Shown here in pieces: positions 1 to 8,597 of a stretch of DNA of 64,000 nucleotides (its first letter is position 1; every line of letters begins with the position of its first letter). The notes under the pieces are model-generated. The model made no database searches. It saw nothing but the letters and a program-made list of their open reading frames with translations, and was not told the DNA's origin. The position numbers and the translations under genes were made by a program. The DNA comes from Comamonadaceae bacterium (GTDB lineage: Bacteria > Pseudomonadota > Gammaproteobacteria > Burkholderiales > Burkholderiaceae_C). The DNA is taken from assembly GCA_947372865.1 (NCBI GenBank), contig CANBVJ010000007.1:1-64000 (forward strand), read 5' to 3'.

Positions 1-2075
1 ACACGTCCTTCACTGCGCTGCCGGAATTATTGGACCGCGACCACAGCATTCTGGCCTTTAACGCGCGTGTGCTGAACTGGGCCGAGCGCGATGATGTGCC
101 CCTGCTGGAACGCTTGCGCTACCTGTGCATTGTGTCTTCCAACCTGGACGAGTTTGTAGAGGTGCGGGCCGAACCACACCTGATCGCGAACCAGGCGCGT
201 GACCGCAAGGGCTTGTACACCGTAGACACGTTTGACAGGCTGGCTGCGGCATTGCACACGCTGGTGGAGCGCCAGTACACGCTGTACAACGAGCACCTCT
301 TGCCTGCTTTTGAAAAGCAGCACATCAAGATCATTTCGCACGGCGAGCGCAACGCCACGCAGCGTGCCTGGGTGCGCCAGTATTTCAACCGCGAAGTAAA
401 GCCGCTGTTGATACCGGTTGGGCTGGACCCTTCGCATCCGTTCCCGCAGGTAGCCAACAAATCGCTCAATTTCATTGTGCGTTTGGGCGGCAAGGACGCG
501 TTCGGACGCTCCAACGAGATTGCCATTGTCAAGGTGCCGCGCGTGCTGCCGCGCATGATCCGCATGCCGACCCGCGAGTCGGGTTCCAAGCTGTTGCTGG
601 TGTCGCTGTCGAGCGTCATCCGTGCCCACCTGGCCGATCTGTTTGCTGGCCGTACCGTGGATCAGTTCTCCCAGTTTCGTGTGACCCGTCACTCGGATCT
701 GGCCGTGGACGAAGAGGATGTCAAGAATTTGCGCACGGCCCTGCGCCAGGGCTTGGTGCATCGCCACTATGGCCAGGCGGTGCGTCTCGAAGTGGCTGCA
801 GGCTGCTCGGATTTCCTGGCCAACATGCTGTTGGAACAGTTTGAGCTGCCGCAGAAATCCCTGTACCGGGTGCCCGGTCCGGTCAATCTCGTGCGACTGA
901 CCCAGATGATCGACCTGGTGGACCGGCCCGATCTGTGCTTCACACCGTATCGGGGTTGCTATCCAAAGCAGATTGCCGCTGGGCAGTCTATTTTTGAACA
1001 GCTCAAACGTGGCGACATTCTGATTCACCAGCCGTTTGAAAGCTTTGACGGCGTGCTGGATCTGTTGCGCGAGGCCGTGCACGACCCGCAGGTGCTGGCC
1101 ATCAAGCAGACGATTTACCGCACCGGTGCCGATTCGGAATTGATGGATCTGCTGCGCGAAGCGGTGCGCCGTGGCAAAGAAGTGACCGTGGTCGTCGAAC
1201 TCAAGGCGCGCTTCGACGAAGAGGCCAATATCAACTGGGCCGAGATGCTGGAGTCCATTGGCGCGCAAGTGGTCTACGGCGTGGTGGGCCTCAAAACCCA
1301 CGCCAAGATGCTGCTCGTAACCCGGCGCGAGGGCAATAAGCTCAAACGCTATGGCCACCTGTCTACCGGTAACTACAACGCCCGCACTGCGCGCCTGTAC
1401 ACCGACATCAGCCACATCACAGCCGACGCCGCGCTCACGCTCGACATGGAACATGTGTTTGTACACCTGGCCAGCCAGAGCCGCTTGCCGCGACTGCAAA
1501 AAATTTGGATGGCGCCGTTTAACCTGCACAAAAACCTGCTGCGCAAGATCACTGAGCTGGGCAAGGCGGCGGCCAAAGGCCAGTCCACGCGCATCGTCTT
1601 GAAAATGAACGCGCTCACTGACGTGTATCTGATCGAGGCCTTGCTCGCAGCCGGGCAGCAGGGCGTAGAGATTGACCTTCTTATCCGTGGCGCCTGCATG
1701 TTGCCCGCGCGCGTGCCGGGACTGAGCGACAACATCCGGGTTCGCTCAGTGATAGGGCGCTTTTTGGAGCATTCACGGGTGTTTTATTTTCGACAGGGCG
1801 CGGTGGAGTCGCTGTACTTGTCCAGCGCCGACTGGATGAACCGCAACATGGTGCGCCGCGTCGAAGTGGCCTGGCCAGTAACAGACTCCGCGCAGCGCCA
1901 GCGCCTGGTGGACGAATGCCTGCTGGCCTACTTGCACGACGGCCTGGACGCCTGGGACATGGCACCCGATGGCCGTTACCACGCCGTGTCCCATAGCGCG
2001 TCCACGGGACACGGCGCGCAGGCTGCATTGATGGCGCGCTACGGCACCGAGAACGCCACAAATGCCAAAGGATAG
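1..2075 (+). CDS. ppk: Polyphosphate kinase 1 (5' partial)
   Basis: Makes inorganic polyphosphate reversibly from the ATP gamma-phosphate. The reading frame is open from base 3 with no start codon of its own, and the visible text ELLDRDHSILAFNARVL matches the N-terminal domain of PPK1, so only a few residues are missing at the left edge; the TTG at 30 is probably internal. The phospholipase-D-like half shows THAKM (His codon at 1299), the presumed phosphorylated His, and RYGHLSTGN exactly 19 residues later, the same spacing as H435/H454 of E. coli. RFLEHSRVF matches the H592 region. Its stop is 4 bases before the sixA start, so the two are probably cotranscribed. The neighbouring ppx and pst-pho genes fit a phosphate-storage locus. 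Confidence 0.96.
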   Translation, partial: TSFTALPELLDRDHSILAFNARVLNWAERDDVPLLERLRYLCIVSSNLDEFVEVRAEPHLIANQARDRKGLYTVDTFDRLAAALHTLVERQYTLYNEHLLPAFEKQHIKIISHGERNATQRAWVRQYFNREVKPLLIPVGLDPSHPFPQVANKSLNFIVRLGGKDAFGRSNEIAIVKVPRVLPRMIRMPTRESGSKLLLVSLSSVIRAHLADLFAGRTVDQFSQFRVTRHSDLAVDEEDVKNLRTALRQGLVHRHYGQAVRLEVAAGCSDFLANMLLEQFELPQKSLYRVPGPVNLVRLTQMIDLVDRPDLCFTPYRGCYPKQIAAGQSIFEQLKRGDILIHQPFESFDGVLDLLREAVHDPQVLAIKQTIYRTGADSELMDLLREAVRRGKEVTVVVELKARFDEEANINWAEMLESIGAQVVYGVVGLKTHAKMLLVTRREGNKLKRYGHLSTGNYNARTARLYTDISHITADAALTLDMEHVFVHLASQSRLPRLQKIWMAPFNLHKNLLRKITELGKAAAKGQSTRIVLKMNALTDVYLIEALLAAGQQGVEIDLLIRGACMLPARVPGLSDNIRVRSVIGRFLEHSRVFYFRQGAVESLYLSSADWMNRNMVRRVEVAWPVTDSAQRQRLVDECLLAYLHDGLDAWDMAPDGRYHAVSHSASTGHGAQAALMARYGTENATNAKG

Positions 2076-2079
2076 AACC

Positions 2080-2541
2080 ATGGACTTGGTCTTGTGGCGC
2101 CACGCCGAAGCCATTGACCTTGAGCTCGTGGGCGACGACATGCTGCGCACGCTGACGCCCCGGGGCGAAAAGCAGGCGCAGCGCGTGGGCGCATGGCTGG
2201 ATCGCCAGTTGCCTGCCAGCACCCGGGTCTTGGTCAGTCCCGCATTGCGCGCCGACCAGACCGCCAAGGCGCTGGACCGCAAATACAAAACCCACGCCGC
2301 CTTGGCGCCCTTGGCAGGTGTGGACGACTTGCTGTCGCTGGTGCACTGGCCCAGCGCCAGCGGGTGCGTGCTGGTAGTGGGCCACCAGCCCACGCTGGGC
2401 CAGACGGTTTCACGATTGCTGCGAATGGCAGACGCCGACTGCAGCATCAAGAAAGGCGGCCTGTGGTGGCTGCGTCTGCGCGAACGCGAGGCCAGCACCG
2501 ATGTTTCTGTGGTGGCGGTTCTCTCGCCGGACCTGGTTTAG
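2080..2541 (+). CDS. sixA: SixA-type phosphohistidine phosphatase
   Basis: Small histidine phosphatase superfamily protein of 153 residues, expected to remove phosphate from phosphohistidine on proteins; its substrate here is unknown. The family signature is at the N-terminus (LWRHAEA, catalytic His8) and the second catalytic His lies in VVGHQPTLG. I chose the ATG at 2080, which puts RHA at residues 7-9 as in the family and has AAAGGA upstream; an ATG at 2062 in the same frame overlaps the end of ppk and would add six unrelated residues. Coupling to ppk is common in Burkholderiales. Members are easily confused with other short phosphoglycerate-mutase-like phosphatases, so the exact substrate class is inferred. 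Confidence 0.85.
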   Translation: MDLVLWRHAEAIDLELVGDDMLRTLTPRGEKQAQRVGAWLDRQLPASTRVLVSPALRADQTAKALDRKYKTHAALAPLAGVDDLLSLVHWPSASGCVLVVGHQPTLGQTVSRLLRMADADCSIKKGGLWWLRLREREASTDVSVVAVLSPDLV

Positions 2542-2591
2542 CGCAACCTGGCTGGGCACTCTCAGGTTTTGATCGGCCAGGCTTTGAGCTA

Positions 2592-3101
2592 CTAGGCCTT
2601 GCTGGGGCGCCCGGTTTTCAGACTGGGAACGGCGGCAATGGCGGCCAGGAAAACGGCGTCAGGCAGGGTGGCCAGGTGTTTCATGCCAGCGCGGATGAGC
2701 TCCGTCTTCTTGACCGTTACTTTGAGCTGTGCGGCGCGCTGCTTCATGGCGTCAAGCACTGCATATTCCGCTTTGGGGATGGTGACGCTGTCCCGCACCA
2801 TTTTTGGCTTTTTGTCCTTAGCGAGCTTGCTGGCGGCTACGGCGGCGCTCACGGATGGTGCAGCAGCAGGCTTTGCACTGGCGGCGATGGGTGCAACCGT
2901 AGGCTTGGCAAGCGTTTTTGTGGCAGCGGTGCGCGCAGGCGCTGCTTTCTTGGCCGCGGCGGGTCGCTTGGCGACGGGCTTGCGCGCTGGTGCGGTAGCG
3001 GCTACGGGTTGTTTCACGGCAGTGGCGCGCGCCGAAGTTTTTGCAGGCACCGGTTTTGCGGTGGATGCAGATTGCGCAGAAGTGGGTGCGGCTTTGGTCA
3101 T
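2592..3101 (-). CDS. Histone H1-like Lys/Ala/Pro-rich protein with C-terminal ribbon-helix-helix-like domain
   Basis: A 169-residue basic protein of no assigned function. Residues 1-100 are a low-complexity tail of Ala, Lys, Pro and Thr (repeated KPVAK/KKAAPA-type units), like AlgP or bacterial histone H1 tails. Residues 104-148 read as a short strand (RDSVTIPK) followed by two helices, which is the pattern of CopG/Arc ribbon-helix-helix DNA-binding domains. A Gly-Arg-Pro-Ser-Lys end follows. The start is the ATG at 3101, preceded by AAGGAC; the frame continues far upstream without a better start. It lies between sixA and ppx. A role in binding DNA or polyphosphate is inference from charge and neighbours. 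Confidence 0.75.
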   Translation of the reverse strand: MTKAAPTSAQSASTAKPVPAKTSARATAVKQPVAATAPARKPVAKRPAAAKKAAPARTAATKTLAKPTVAPIAASAKPAAAPSVSAAVAASKLAKDKKPKMVRDSVTIPKAEYAVLDAMKQRAAQLKVTVKKTELIRAGMKHLATLPDAVFLAAIAAVPSLKTGRPSKA

Positions 3102-3130
3102 GCTACTTTGTCCTTGTATTCGAAATTGAT

Positions 3131-3177
3131 AAAAACGGTACATACAGTTTATATCGTTTTTTGCATTCAGCAAACAA
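3131..3177 (-). promoter_or_regulatory. Promoter with inverted repeat around the -10, upstream of the histone-like gene
   Basis: On the minus strand TTGTTT (3177-3172), an 18-base spacer and TATAAA (3153-3148) form a plausible sigma70 promoter, with about 40 bases of leader to the start codon. The arms AAAAACG (3131-3137) and CGTTTTT (3155-3161) are an inverted repeat that brackets the -10. Ribbon-helix-helix proteins often repress their own promoter, so this could be an autoregulatory operator; that part is inference. Confidence 0.4.
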
Positions 3178-3253
3178 GCTGTGTTTGACCATTGGATTGC
3201 CGAGCGGGAAAGCAAGCAAATCGGCGCTGGCCTTTGCTTGTTCAGGCTGCGAT

Positions 3254-4756
3254 TTAGCCCTCGATGAAGTCCAGCGGCCAAGGCGTTTTTTGCCAGGCCA
3301 GCGCTTCTTCGCGCAAGAGATAGGCCGACTGCGGAAACTCTTGTGCCCAGAGTGCTGCGCATTGCAGTTGCAGCTTGGCGCCAGCCAATGCGACAAGGGC
3401 TACGCCGGACAAATCCGGGTCGCGCCTCGCGTGGCACAAAATGACGGCCAGGCGCAGCGCCAGCAGTTGCGCACGTAAATCGTCGTTGGCCAGTTCGGCT
3501 TCGAGCTTGCGCAATTTGCCCCGGTGGCCCAGCACCAGCAGGCTCAGGCGATGCAGCTCGGGCAGCGAAAAGCCCATGGCGTCTGCGTTGTCCAAAATAT
3601 AGGCGCCGTGCTTGTGGTAGTCGCTGTGTGAGATGTGGCTGCCAATCTCGTGCAATTCGGCCGCCCATTTGATTTTGCGAACGCTGCGTCCGGATTCGTC
3701 ATTGGGCAGCGTTTTGCTGGCGCTTGCCAGTTGCCCGAACAGCGACGCGGCCACTTGCCCAACCCGTGCGCCATGGTTACGATCGACGCCAAATTTGGTG
3801 GCGAGGCGCAGCACGGTCTTGAGCCGCAAGTCGCTGGAGGTGTCGGTGTTGCCACGCAGTTCACACAGCAGCCCGTGGCGCAAGCCGCCGTCGGTGGGGT
3901 GCAGCGCTTTGATTCCGAGCAGGCTAAACAAGGCGCGGGTGATGCTCAGGCCCCCGCCGATCACGGCCTTGCGGTCTTCCCGCATACCCGGCAGTTTGAC
4001 CCGGTCTGCGCTTTGGGCGCTGATGAGCTTTTCCAGCAGCCAGTCCAGATTTTCCTGGGTAATCAGGCCCTGCGGCCAACCCGCAGCAGCCAGCACGTCG
4101 CTGATCGCCCCTACCGTACCGGCCGAACCGTAGGCCACGTCCCAGTGGCTGGGGTGGTAGGCGTCCAGCGCTTCGTCGAGCACCGCCTTGGCTGCGATTT
4201 CCGCAATTTCAAAGGCGCGGCGGCTGAATTGTCCGTCGGCAAAGTAGCGGGTTGACCAGGCGATGCTGCCCACCCGAAACGACTCCATCACCCGGGGCTT
4301 GAAGCCCTGGCCCAGAATCAGCTCGGTGGAACGCCCGCCAATATCGATCACCATCCGGCGCTCGTCCGACGGTGCCAGCGTGTGTGCCACACCTTGGTAA
4401 ATCAGCCGGGCTTCTTCGCGTCCGGAAATCACGTCAATGGGAAAACCAAGCACCGCGTTGGCTCGCTCCAGAAACGCATCACGGTTGCGCGCCTCGCGCA
4501 GCGTCTGGGTGGCCACCGCGCGGACCTGTTCGGGAGCGAAGCCCGCCAAGCGTTCGCCAAAGCGCGCCAGACAATCCCAGCCGTTCTGCATGGCCGCAGC
4601 CGTCAGGTTGCGGTCGGCATCCAGTCCCGCGCCTTGGCGCACGGTTTCCTTGATGTATTCGGTGCGCTGGAATTCACCGTGGTCCAGAACGCCGATTTCC
4701 AGGCGAAAGCTGTTGGACCCAAGGTCGATGGCGGCAAGGCGGTCTTCAGAGGTCAT
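3254..4756 (-). CDS. ppx: Exopolyphosphatase / guanosine pentaphosphatase (Ppx/GppA family)
   Basis: Releases phosphate from the ends of polyphosphate chains and may also act on pppGpp. The 500-residue length fits Ppx/GppA proteins. The actin-like ATPase fold is visible as AAIDLGSNSFRLEIG (residues 8-22), SGREEARLIYQG (111-122, with the catalytic Glu) and VIDIGGRSTE (136-145). The C-terminal third has an HD-like helical region with HEIGSHISHSDYHKHGAY. It faces ppk-sixA across the histone-like gene, giving synthesis and degradation of polyphosphate in one locus. The sequence alone does not separate Ppx from GppA; the ppk neighbour favours Ppx. Confidence 0.93.
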   Translation of the reverse strand: MTSEDRLAAIDLGSNSFRLEIGVLDHGEFQRTEYIKETVRQGAGLDADRNLTAAAMQNGWDCLARFGERLAGFAPEQVRAVATQTLREARNRDAFLERANAVLGFPIDVISGREEARLIYQGVAHTLAPSDERRMVIDIGGRSTELILGQGFKPRVMESFRVGSIAWSTRYFADGQFSRRAFEIAEIAAKAVLDEALDAYHPSHWDVAYGSAGTVGAISDVLAAAGWPQGLITQENLDWLLEKLISAQSADRVKLPGMREDRKAVIGGGLSITRALFSLLGIKALHPTDGGLRHGLLCELRGNTDTSSDLRLKTVLRLATKFGVDRNHGARVGQVAASLFGQLASASKTLPNDESGRSVRKIKWAAELHEIGSHISHSDYHKHGAYILDNADAMGFSLPELHRLSLLVLGHRGKLRKLEAELANDDLRAQLLALRLAVILCHARRDPDLSGVALVALAGAKLQLQCAALWAQEFPQSAYLLREEALAWQKTPWPLDFIEG

Positions 4757-4836
4757 GGAGGAAAACGATTTAGATAATTTTGCGGGCGAAGGATAGCACT
4801 AAGCCTGCGATGGTTCACCTGATTGCTGCAGCACAA

Positions 4837-4866
4837 CAAAAAGCCCAGCCAAAGCTGGGCTTTTTG
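4837..4866 (-). terminator. Intrinsic terminator after the fasciclin gene
   Basis: AAAAGCCCAGC and GCTGGGCTTTT form a strong stem around a short loop, with T-runs on both sides, so it can work in both directions. It lies 51 bases after the end of the fasciclin gene and shields ppx from read-through. Confidence 0.8.
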
Positions 4867-4917
4867 CGCCTCGAAAGTTATTTGGGCTGCTCACGGTGCG
4901 CTAAGCACCCAGACGGC

Positions 4918-5418
4918 TTACTTTTTGACCGGGGTCATTACCGTGTCCACGATGTGAATCACGCCGTTGGCGGCCAGCAGGTCGGCCTGAACCACGGCGG
5001 CGTTCTCCACCGTAACGAAGTCACCGGCTTTGGACAGCGCCAGCGGGTCGCCATTGAGCGCCTTGACCGAGCTGTTTTTCACGTCTTTGGCCAAAGTCAG
5101 CGATGGCACGACGTGGTAGCTCAGCAAGTCTTTCAGTTTTGCCGGGTGCTTGGCCAGGTCTTCCATGGTGGCGGGCTTCACGGCCTTGAAAGCTTCGTTA
5201 TTGGGCGCAAACACGGTAAATGGCCCTGCAGACTGCAAATCGGCGGTCAGGCCAGCAGAGGTGATCAGGCCGCTGAGCGTGCTCAGCGAGGGTGTTTTTG
5301 CAATGGTGTCAGCCACACTGACGGGTTTTTGGGGCCCAGCGCAGGCGGAAACCAGCACAGTCAGCGCAGCGCAGAGGGCGGCGCGGCGCGCCAGGGCAAA
5401 GGATTTGGAAGTCAACAT
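4918..5418 (-). CDS. Fasciclin (FAS1)-domain lipoprotein, probably Pho-regulated
   Basis: A 166-residue secreted lipoprotein. Residues 1-26 are a lipoprotein signal with a basic start, a hydrophobic core and lipobox VSAC (Cys26). The rest is one FAS1 domain: the first conserved block is FTVFAPNNEAF, the second is LLSYHVV, and the end is GVIHIVDTVMTP. FAS1 domains usually mediate adhesion or extracellular binding; no substrate can be read here. The ATG at 5418 has GGAG upstream at good spacing; a TTG at 5424 would sit too close to it. It is divergent from pstS and has its own Pho-box-like sequence and a correctly spaced -10, so it is probably induced by phosphate starvation. Confidence 0.88.
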   Translation of the reverse strand: MLTSKSFALARRAALCAALTVLVSACAGPQKPVSVADTIAKTPSLSTLSGLITSAGLTADLQSAGPFTVFAPNNEAFKAVKPATMEDLAKHPAKLKDLLSYHVVPSLTLAKDVKNSSVKALNGDPLALSKAGDFVTVENAAVVQADLLAANGVIHIVDTVMTPVKK

Positions 5419-5446
5419 GGTCAAAGTCTCCGGTTAGAAAAGCTGA

Positions 5447-5480
5447 AAGATAAGACCATAAAATGTCAGAAATGTGACAA
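5447..5480 (-). promoter_or_regulatory. Candidate Pho box and -10 for the fasciclin gene
   Basis: On the minus strand TTGTCAC (5480-5474) and CTGACAT (5469-5463) are two 7-base repeats in an 11-base period, one mismatch from the CTGTCAT half-site in the second copy. Ten bases later comes TATCTT (5452-5447) as a -10. This is the PhoB-activated architecture in which the box replaces the -35. Confidence 0.55.
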
Positions 5481-5539
5481 ATAGGGCGAGAGCCTAGGGC
5501 TACAGGCGACAACCCAAGGATTCGCAAGAAATACTTTGT

Positions 5540-5573
5540 TCGTCACACTTTTGTCACAAATAGTTCTTACATT
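5540..5573 (+). promoter_or_regulatory. Pho box and -10 of pstS
   Basis: TCGTCAC (5540-5546) and TTGTCAC (5551-5557) form an 11-base-period direct repeat matching the PhoB half-site CTGTCAT. Ten bases downstream is TACATT (5568-5573) as the -10, about 37 bases before the pstS start. Placement directly upstream of the pst operon makes PhoB control very likely. Confidence 0.8.
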
Positions 5574-5609
5574 GCAAGGGTTCTTCCAACCCAGCCAAAA
5601 AGGTTTCCC

Positions 5610-6650
5610 ATGAAATTTGCAGTCCATTACCCGGTCCTGGTGGCCACGGTCGCTTCTGTTTTGTCCTTTGGCGCAGTCCATGCGCAAGAAATCACCGGCG
5701 CTGGCGCCACGTTCCCCGCGCCTTTGTATGCCAAATGGGCTTCTGAGTACAACAAGCTCACCGGTGTGAAGGTCAACTATCAATCCATCGGTTCGGGCGG
5801 CGGCATCAAGCAAATTGACTCCAAAACCGTGGATTTCGGCGCATCCGACATGCCCTTGACTGACGAAGTGCTCAAAACAAAGGGGCAGATGCAGTTCCCC
5901 ACCGTCATCGGCGGCGTGGTGCCCGTGCTCAATGTGGCAGGCATTTCCCCTGGCCAACTCAAACTGACGGGCCAGGTGCTGGGTGACATTTACCTGGGCA
6001 AAATTGCCAAATGGAACGACCCCGCAATCAAAGCGCTGAACCCCACGCTCCCCCTGCCGGACGCCGCCATCGCCCAAGTGCGTCGCGCGGACGGTTCTGG
6101 CACCACCTTTATCTTCACTAATTACCTCAGCAAGGTTAACGCCGAGTGGAAGTCCAAAGTGGGTGAGGGCACCGCAGTGAACTGGCCCGTGGGCGCCGGT
6201 GGCAAGGGCAACGAAGGCGTGGCCGCATTTGTCGGTCGCTTGCCCAATTCGCTGGGCTACGTAGAGTATTCCTACGTCAAGCAAAACAAGCTGAACTACG
6301 CCGTGATGCAAAACGCCGCCGGCCACTTTGTGAAGCCCGAGGACGACACCTTCAAGGCCGCCGCTGCCGGCGCAGAATGGTCCAAGTCTTTCTACCAAAT
6401 CCTGACCAACCAAGCAGGCAAAGAAGCTTGGCCCATCAGCGGCGCGACCTTTATCCTGATGCACACCAAGCAGGACAAGCCCGCCAACGCCACTGAAGCA
6501 CTGAAGTTCTTCAACTGGGCTTACGCCAATGGCGAAAAAGCTGCTGCTGATCTGGACTACGTGCCTATGCCTCCCGCCGTTGTCTCCGCCATCCAGAAAT
6601 CCTGGGGTGAAATCAAGGACCCGGCTGGCAAAGCGGTTTCCTTCAAGTAA
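5610..6650 (+). CDS. pstS: Phosphate ABC transporter substrate-binding protein
   Basis: Periplasmic phosphate-binding protein that delivers phosphate to PstCA. The 346-residue length is typical. Residues 1-25 are a signal peptide, with likely cleavage after VHA at Ala25. The mature protein starts with ITGAGATFPAPLY, the conserved phosphate-binding loop of PstS; GSGGGIKQI and DFGASDMPL follow, and RADGSGTTFIFTNYLS is another conserved binding segment. First gene of the pst operon, behind a Pho box. The 78-base gap before pstC lacks a clear terminator. Confidence 0.98.
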   Translation: MKFAVHYPVLVATVASVLSFGAVHAQEITGAGATFPAPLYAKWASEYNKLTGVKVNYQSIGSGGGIKQIDSKTVDFGASDMPLTDEVLKTKGQMQFPTVIGGVVPVLNVAGISPGQLKLTGQVLGDIYLGKIAKWNDPAIKALNPTLPLPDAAIAQVRRADGSGTTFIFTNYLSKVNAEWKSKVGEGTAVNWPVGAGGKGNEGVAAFVGRLPNSLGYVEYSYVKQNKLNYAVMQNAAGHFVKPEDDTFKAAAAGAEWSKSFYQILTNQAGKEAWPISGATFILMHTKQDKPANATEALKFFNWAYANGEKAAADLDYVPMPPAVVSAIQKSWGEIKDPAGKAVSFK

Positions 6651-6728
6651 GAGCTCCATTGCAAAGTCAGGCCCATTGCGCGTTTCGCCCGATGGGCTTG
6701 CCTTTGCCAACATAACCTTGAGCGTTTC

Positions 6729-7694
6729 ATGACTTCAACGCCTTCCATCAAACGTGCCCGCAGCGGACCTGTGGCCGACAAAATCTTCGGTTGGGTTGCC
6801 AAAGGCTGCGCGCTTTTGACGCTAGCCTTGTTGATTGCCATCCTCACCTCGCTGACCATCAGCGCCTGGCCGGCCATTCACAAGTACGGCTTCTCCTTTT
6901 TGACCAGCACGGTCTGGGATCCGGTTCAAGAAGAGTTCGGTGGCTTTGTCATGATTTACGGCACGGTGGCCACGTCTGTGATCGCCTTGCTGATTGCGGT
7001 ACCGGTGAGCTTTGGCATCGCCCTGTTTCTGACCGAACTGTCACCCGCCTGGCTCAAGCGCCCACTGGGTACCGCCATTGAGCTGCTGGCAGCGGTTCCG
7101 TCCATTGTGTATGGCATGTGGGGTTTGCTGGTGTTTGGCCCGGTACTGGCCAAATATGTTCAAACGCCTTTGCAAACGGCATTTGCCGGTGTTCCCTATC
7201 TGGGCGCGCTGGTGTCGGGCCCGCCAGTGGGCATTGGTCTTTTGTCGGCCGGCATTATTCTGGCCATCATGATCATTCCATTCATTGCGGCAGTGATGCG
7301 TGACGTGTTTGAGGTGACGCCGCCTCTGCTCAAGGAATCGGCCTACGGGCTGGGTGCCACCACCTGGGAGGTGGTTTCCAAAGTCGTGCTGCCGTACACC
7401 AAGACCGGTGTCATCGGCGGCATCATGCTGGGTCTGGGTCGCGCTATTGGTGAGACCATGGCGGTGACCTTTGTGATTGGCAACTTCAACCAGCTCGATT
7501 CCTTAAGCCTGTTTCAGGCGGCCAACAGCATTACGTCTGCCCTGGCCAACGAGTTTGCCGAAGCGGGCGAAGGCTTGCACCAGGCCGCGCTGATGTACCT
7601 GGGCTTGGTGCTGTTCTTCATCACCTTTGTCATCCTGACGCTGTCCAAACTATTGCTCTCGCAACTGCGCAAGGCCGAAGGAGCCAAAACATGA
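6729..7694 (+). CDS. pstC: Phosphate ABC transporter permease PstC
   Basis: Inner-membrane half of the phosphate channel, 321 residues with about six hydrophobic segments, the first at roughly 26-50. The cytoplasmic coupling loop that contacts PstB is visible as the EAA-type segment [19 protein letters not shown], followed by [13 protein letters not shown], which is typical of PstC. Its stop overlaps the pstA start in an ATGA, so the two permeases are translationally coupled. Confidence 0.97.
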   Translation: MTSTPSIKRARSGPVADKIFGWVAKGCALLTLALLIAILTSLTISAWPAIHKYGFSFLTSTVWDPVQEEFGGFVMIYGTVATSVIALLIAVPVSFGIALFLTELSPAWLKRPLGTAIELLAAVPSIVYGMWGLLVFGPVLAKYVQTPLQTAFAGVPYLGALVSGPPVGIGLLSAGIILAIMIIPFIAAVMRDVFEVTPPLLKESAYGLGATTWEVVSKVVLPYTKTGVIGGIMLGLGRAIGETMAVTFVIGNFNQLDSLSLFQAANSITSALANEFAEAGEGLHQAALMYLGLVLFFITFVILTLSKLLLSQLRKAEGAKT

Positions 7695-8554
7695 TGTCCG
7701 AGGCTCAGCAACATTCGCGCGCCGCCAAGTTTGCAGCGCGCAACCGGGTTAACAAGCTGGCCACCTTTTTGGCACTGTCGGCTATGGCCTTTGGCCTGTT
7801 TTGGCTGTTCTGGATCCTGATCGAGACCGTGCGTCTGGGTCTGGGAGGCTTGAGCTTTGCCACCCTGACGCAAATGACGCCGCCGCCCAACGAAGAAGGT
7901 GGTTTGGCCAATGCCATTTTTGGCTCCTTTCTGATGGTTGGCTTGGCCACTTTGGTGGGCACGCCTATTGGCGTCATGGCTGGCATTTACCTTGCCGAGT
8001 TTGACAAGAGCGGCTGGTTGGCCAGCGTCACACGCTTTGTCAACGATATTTTGCTGTCCGCCCCGTCCATCGTGATTGGGCTGTTTGTGTATGCGATTGC
8101 CGTCAGCCCCTTTCACACCTTTTCTGCCGCAGCCGGCGTGCTGGCGCTGGCGTTGATCGTGATTCCGGTCGTTATCCGCACCACTGAAAACATGCTGCAA
8201 CTGGTGCCCGCTGGCTTGCGCGAAGCAGCCTACGCCCTGGGCGCTCCCAAGTGGAAAGTCATCATCAGCATCACGCTCAAAGCGGCGCGTGCAGGTGTCA
8301 TTACCGGCGTCCTGCTGGCCGTGGCGCGCATTGCCGGTGAGACGGCGCCGCTGCTGTTTACTGCGCTAAGCAACCAGTTCTGGACTTCGAGCCTGGGTCA
8401 GCCCATGGCGAGCCTGCCGGTGACGATTTTCAAATTTGCCATGAGTCCGTACGAGAACTGGCAAAAACTGGCCTGGGCCGGTGTGTTCCTGATCACCCTC
8501 GCAGTGCTCACGCTCAATATCGCAGCGCGCGTGCTGACCCGCAGCAAAGCCTAA
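7691..8554 (+). CDS. pstA: Phosphate ABC transporter permease PstA
   Basis: Second membrane subunit of the Pst importer, 287 residues and about six transmembrane segments. The coupling loop reads [18 protein letters not shown] and is followed by [15 protein letters not shown], conserved in PstA. The start ATG at 7691 overlaps the pstC stop by four bases; a second ATG directly follows at 7694 and could also be used. Forms the channel with PstC and is energised by PstB. Confidence 0.97.
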   Translation: MMSEAQQHSRAAKFAARNRVNKLATFLALSAMAFGLFWLFWILIETVRLGLGGLSFATLTQMTPPPNEEGGLANAIFGSFLMVGLATLVGTPIGVMAGIYLAEFDKSGWLASVTRFVNDILLSAPSIVIGLFVYAIAVSPFHTFSAAAGVLALALIVIPVVIRTTENMLQLVPAGLREAAYALGAPKWKVIISITLKAARAGVITGVLLAVARIAGETAPLLFTALSNQFWTSSLGQPMASLPVTIFKFAMSPYENWQKLAWAGVFLITLAVLTLNIAARVLTRSKA

Positions 8555-8597
8555 AGCTTCCTTCGCTCCGCCCCACATCACTTCACCAAGTATTCCC

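Noticed and set aside
27-1529. 500-codon open frame on the minus strand opposite ppk
   Set aside because: Its text (many Gln/His/Val runs) has no domain, and it is fully antisense to a conserved gene; such frames arise from GC-rich third positions. The same applies to the 779-codon frame opposite acnB (33526-35865).
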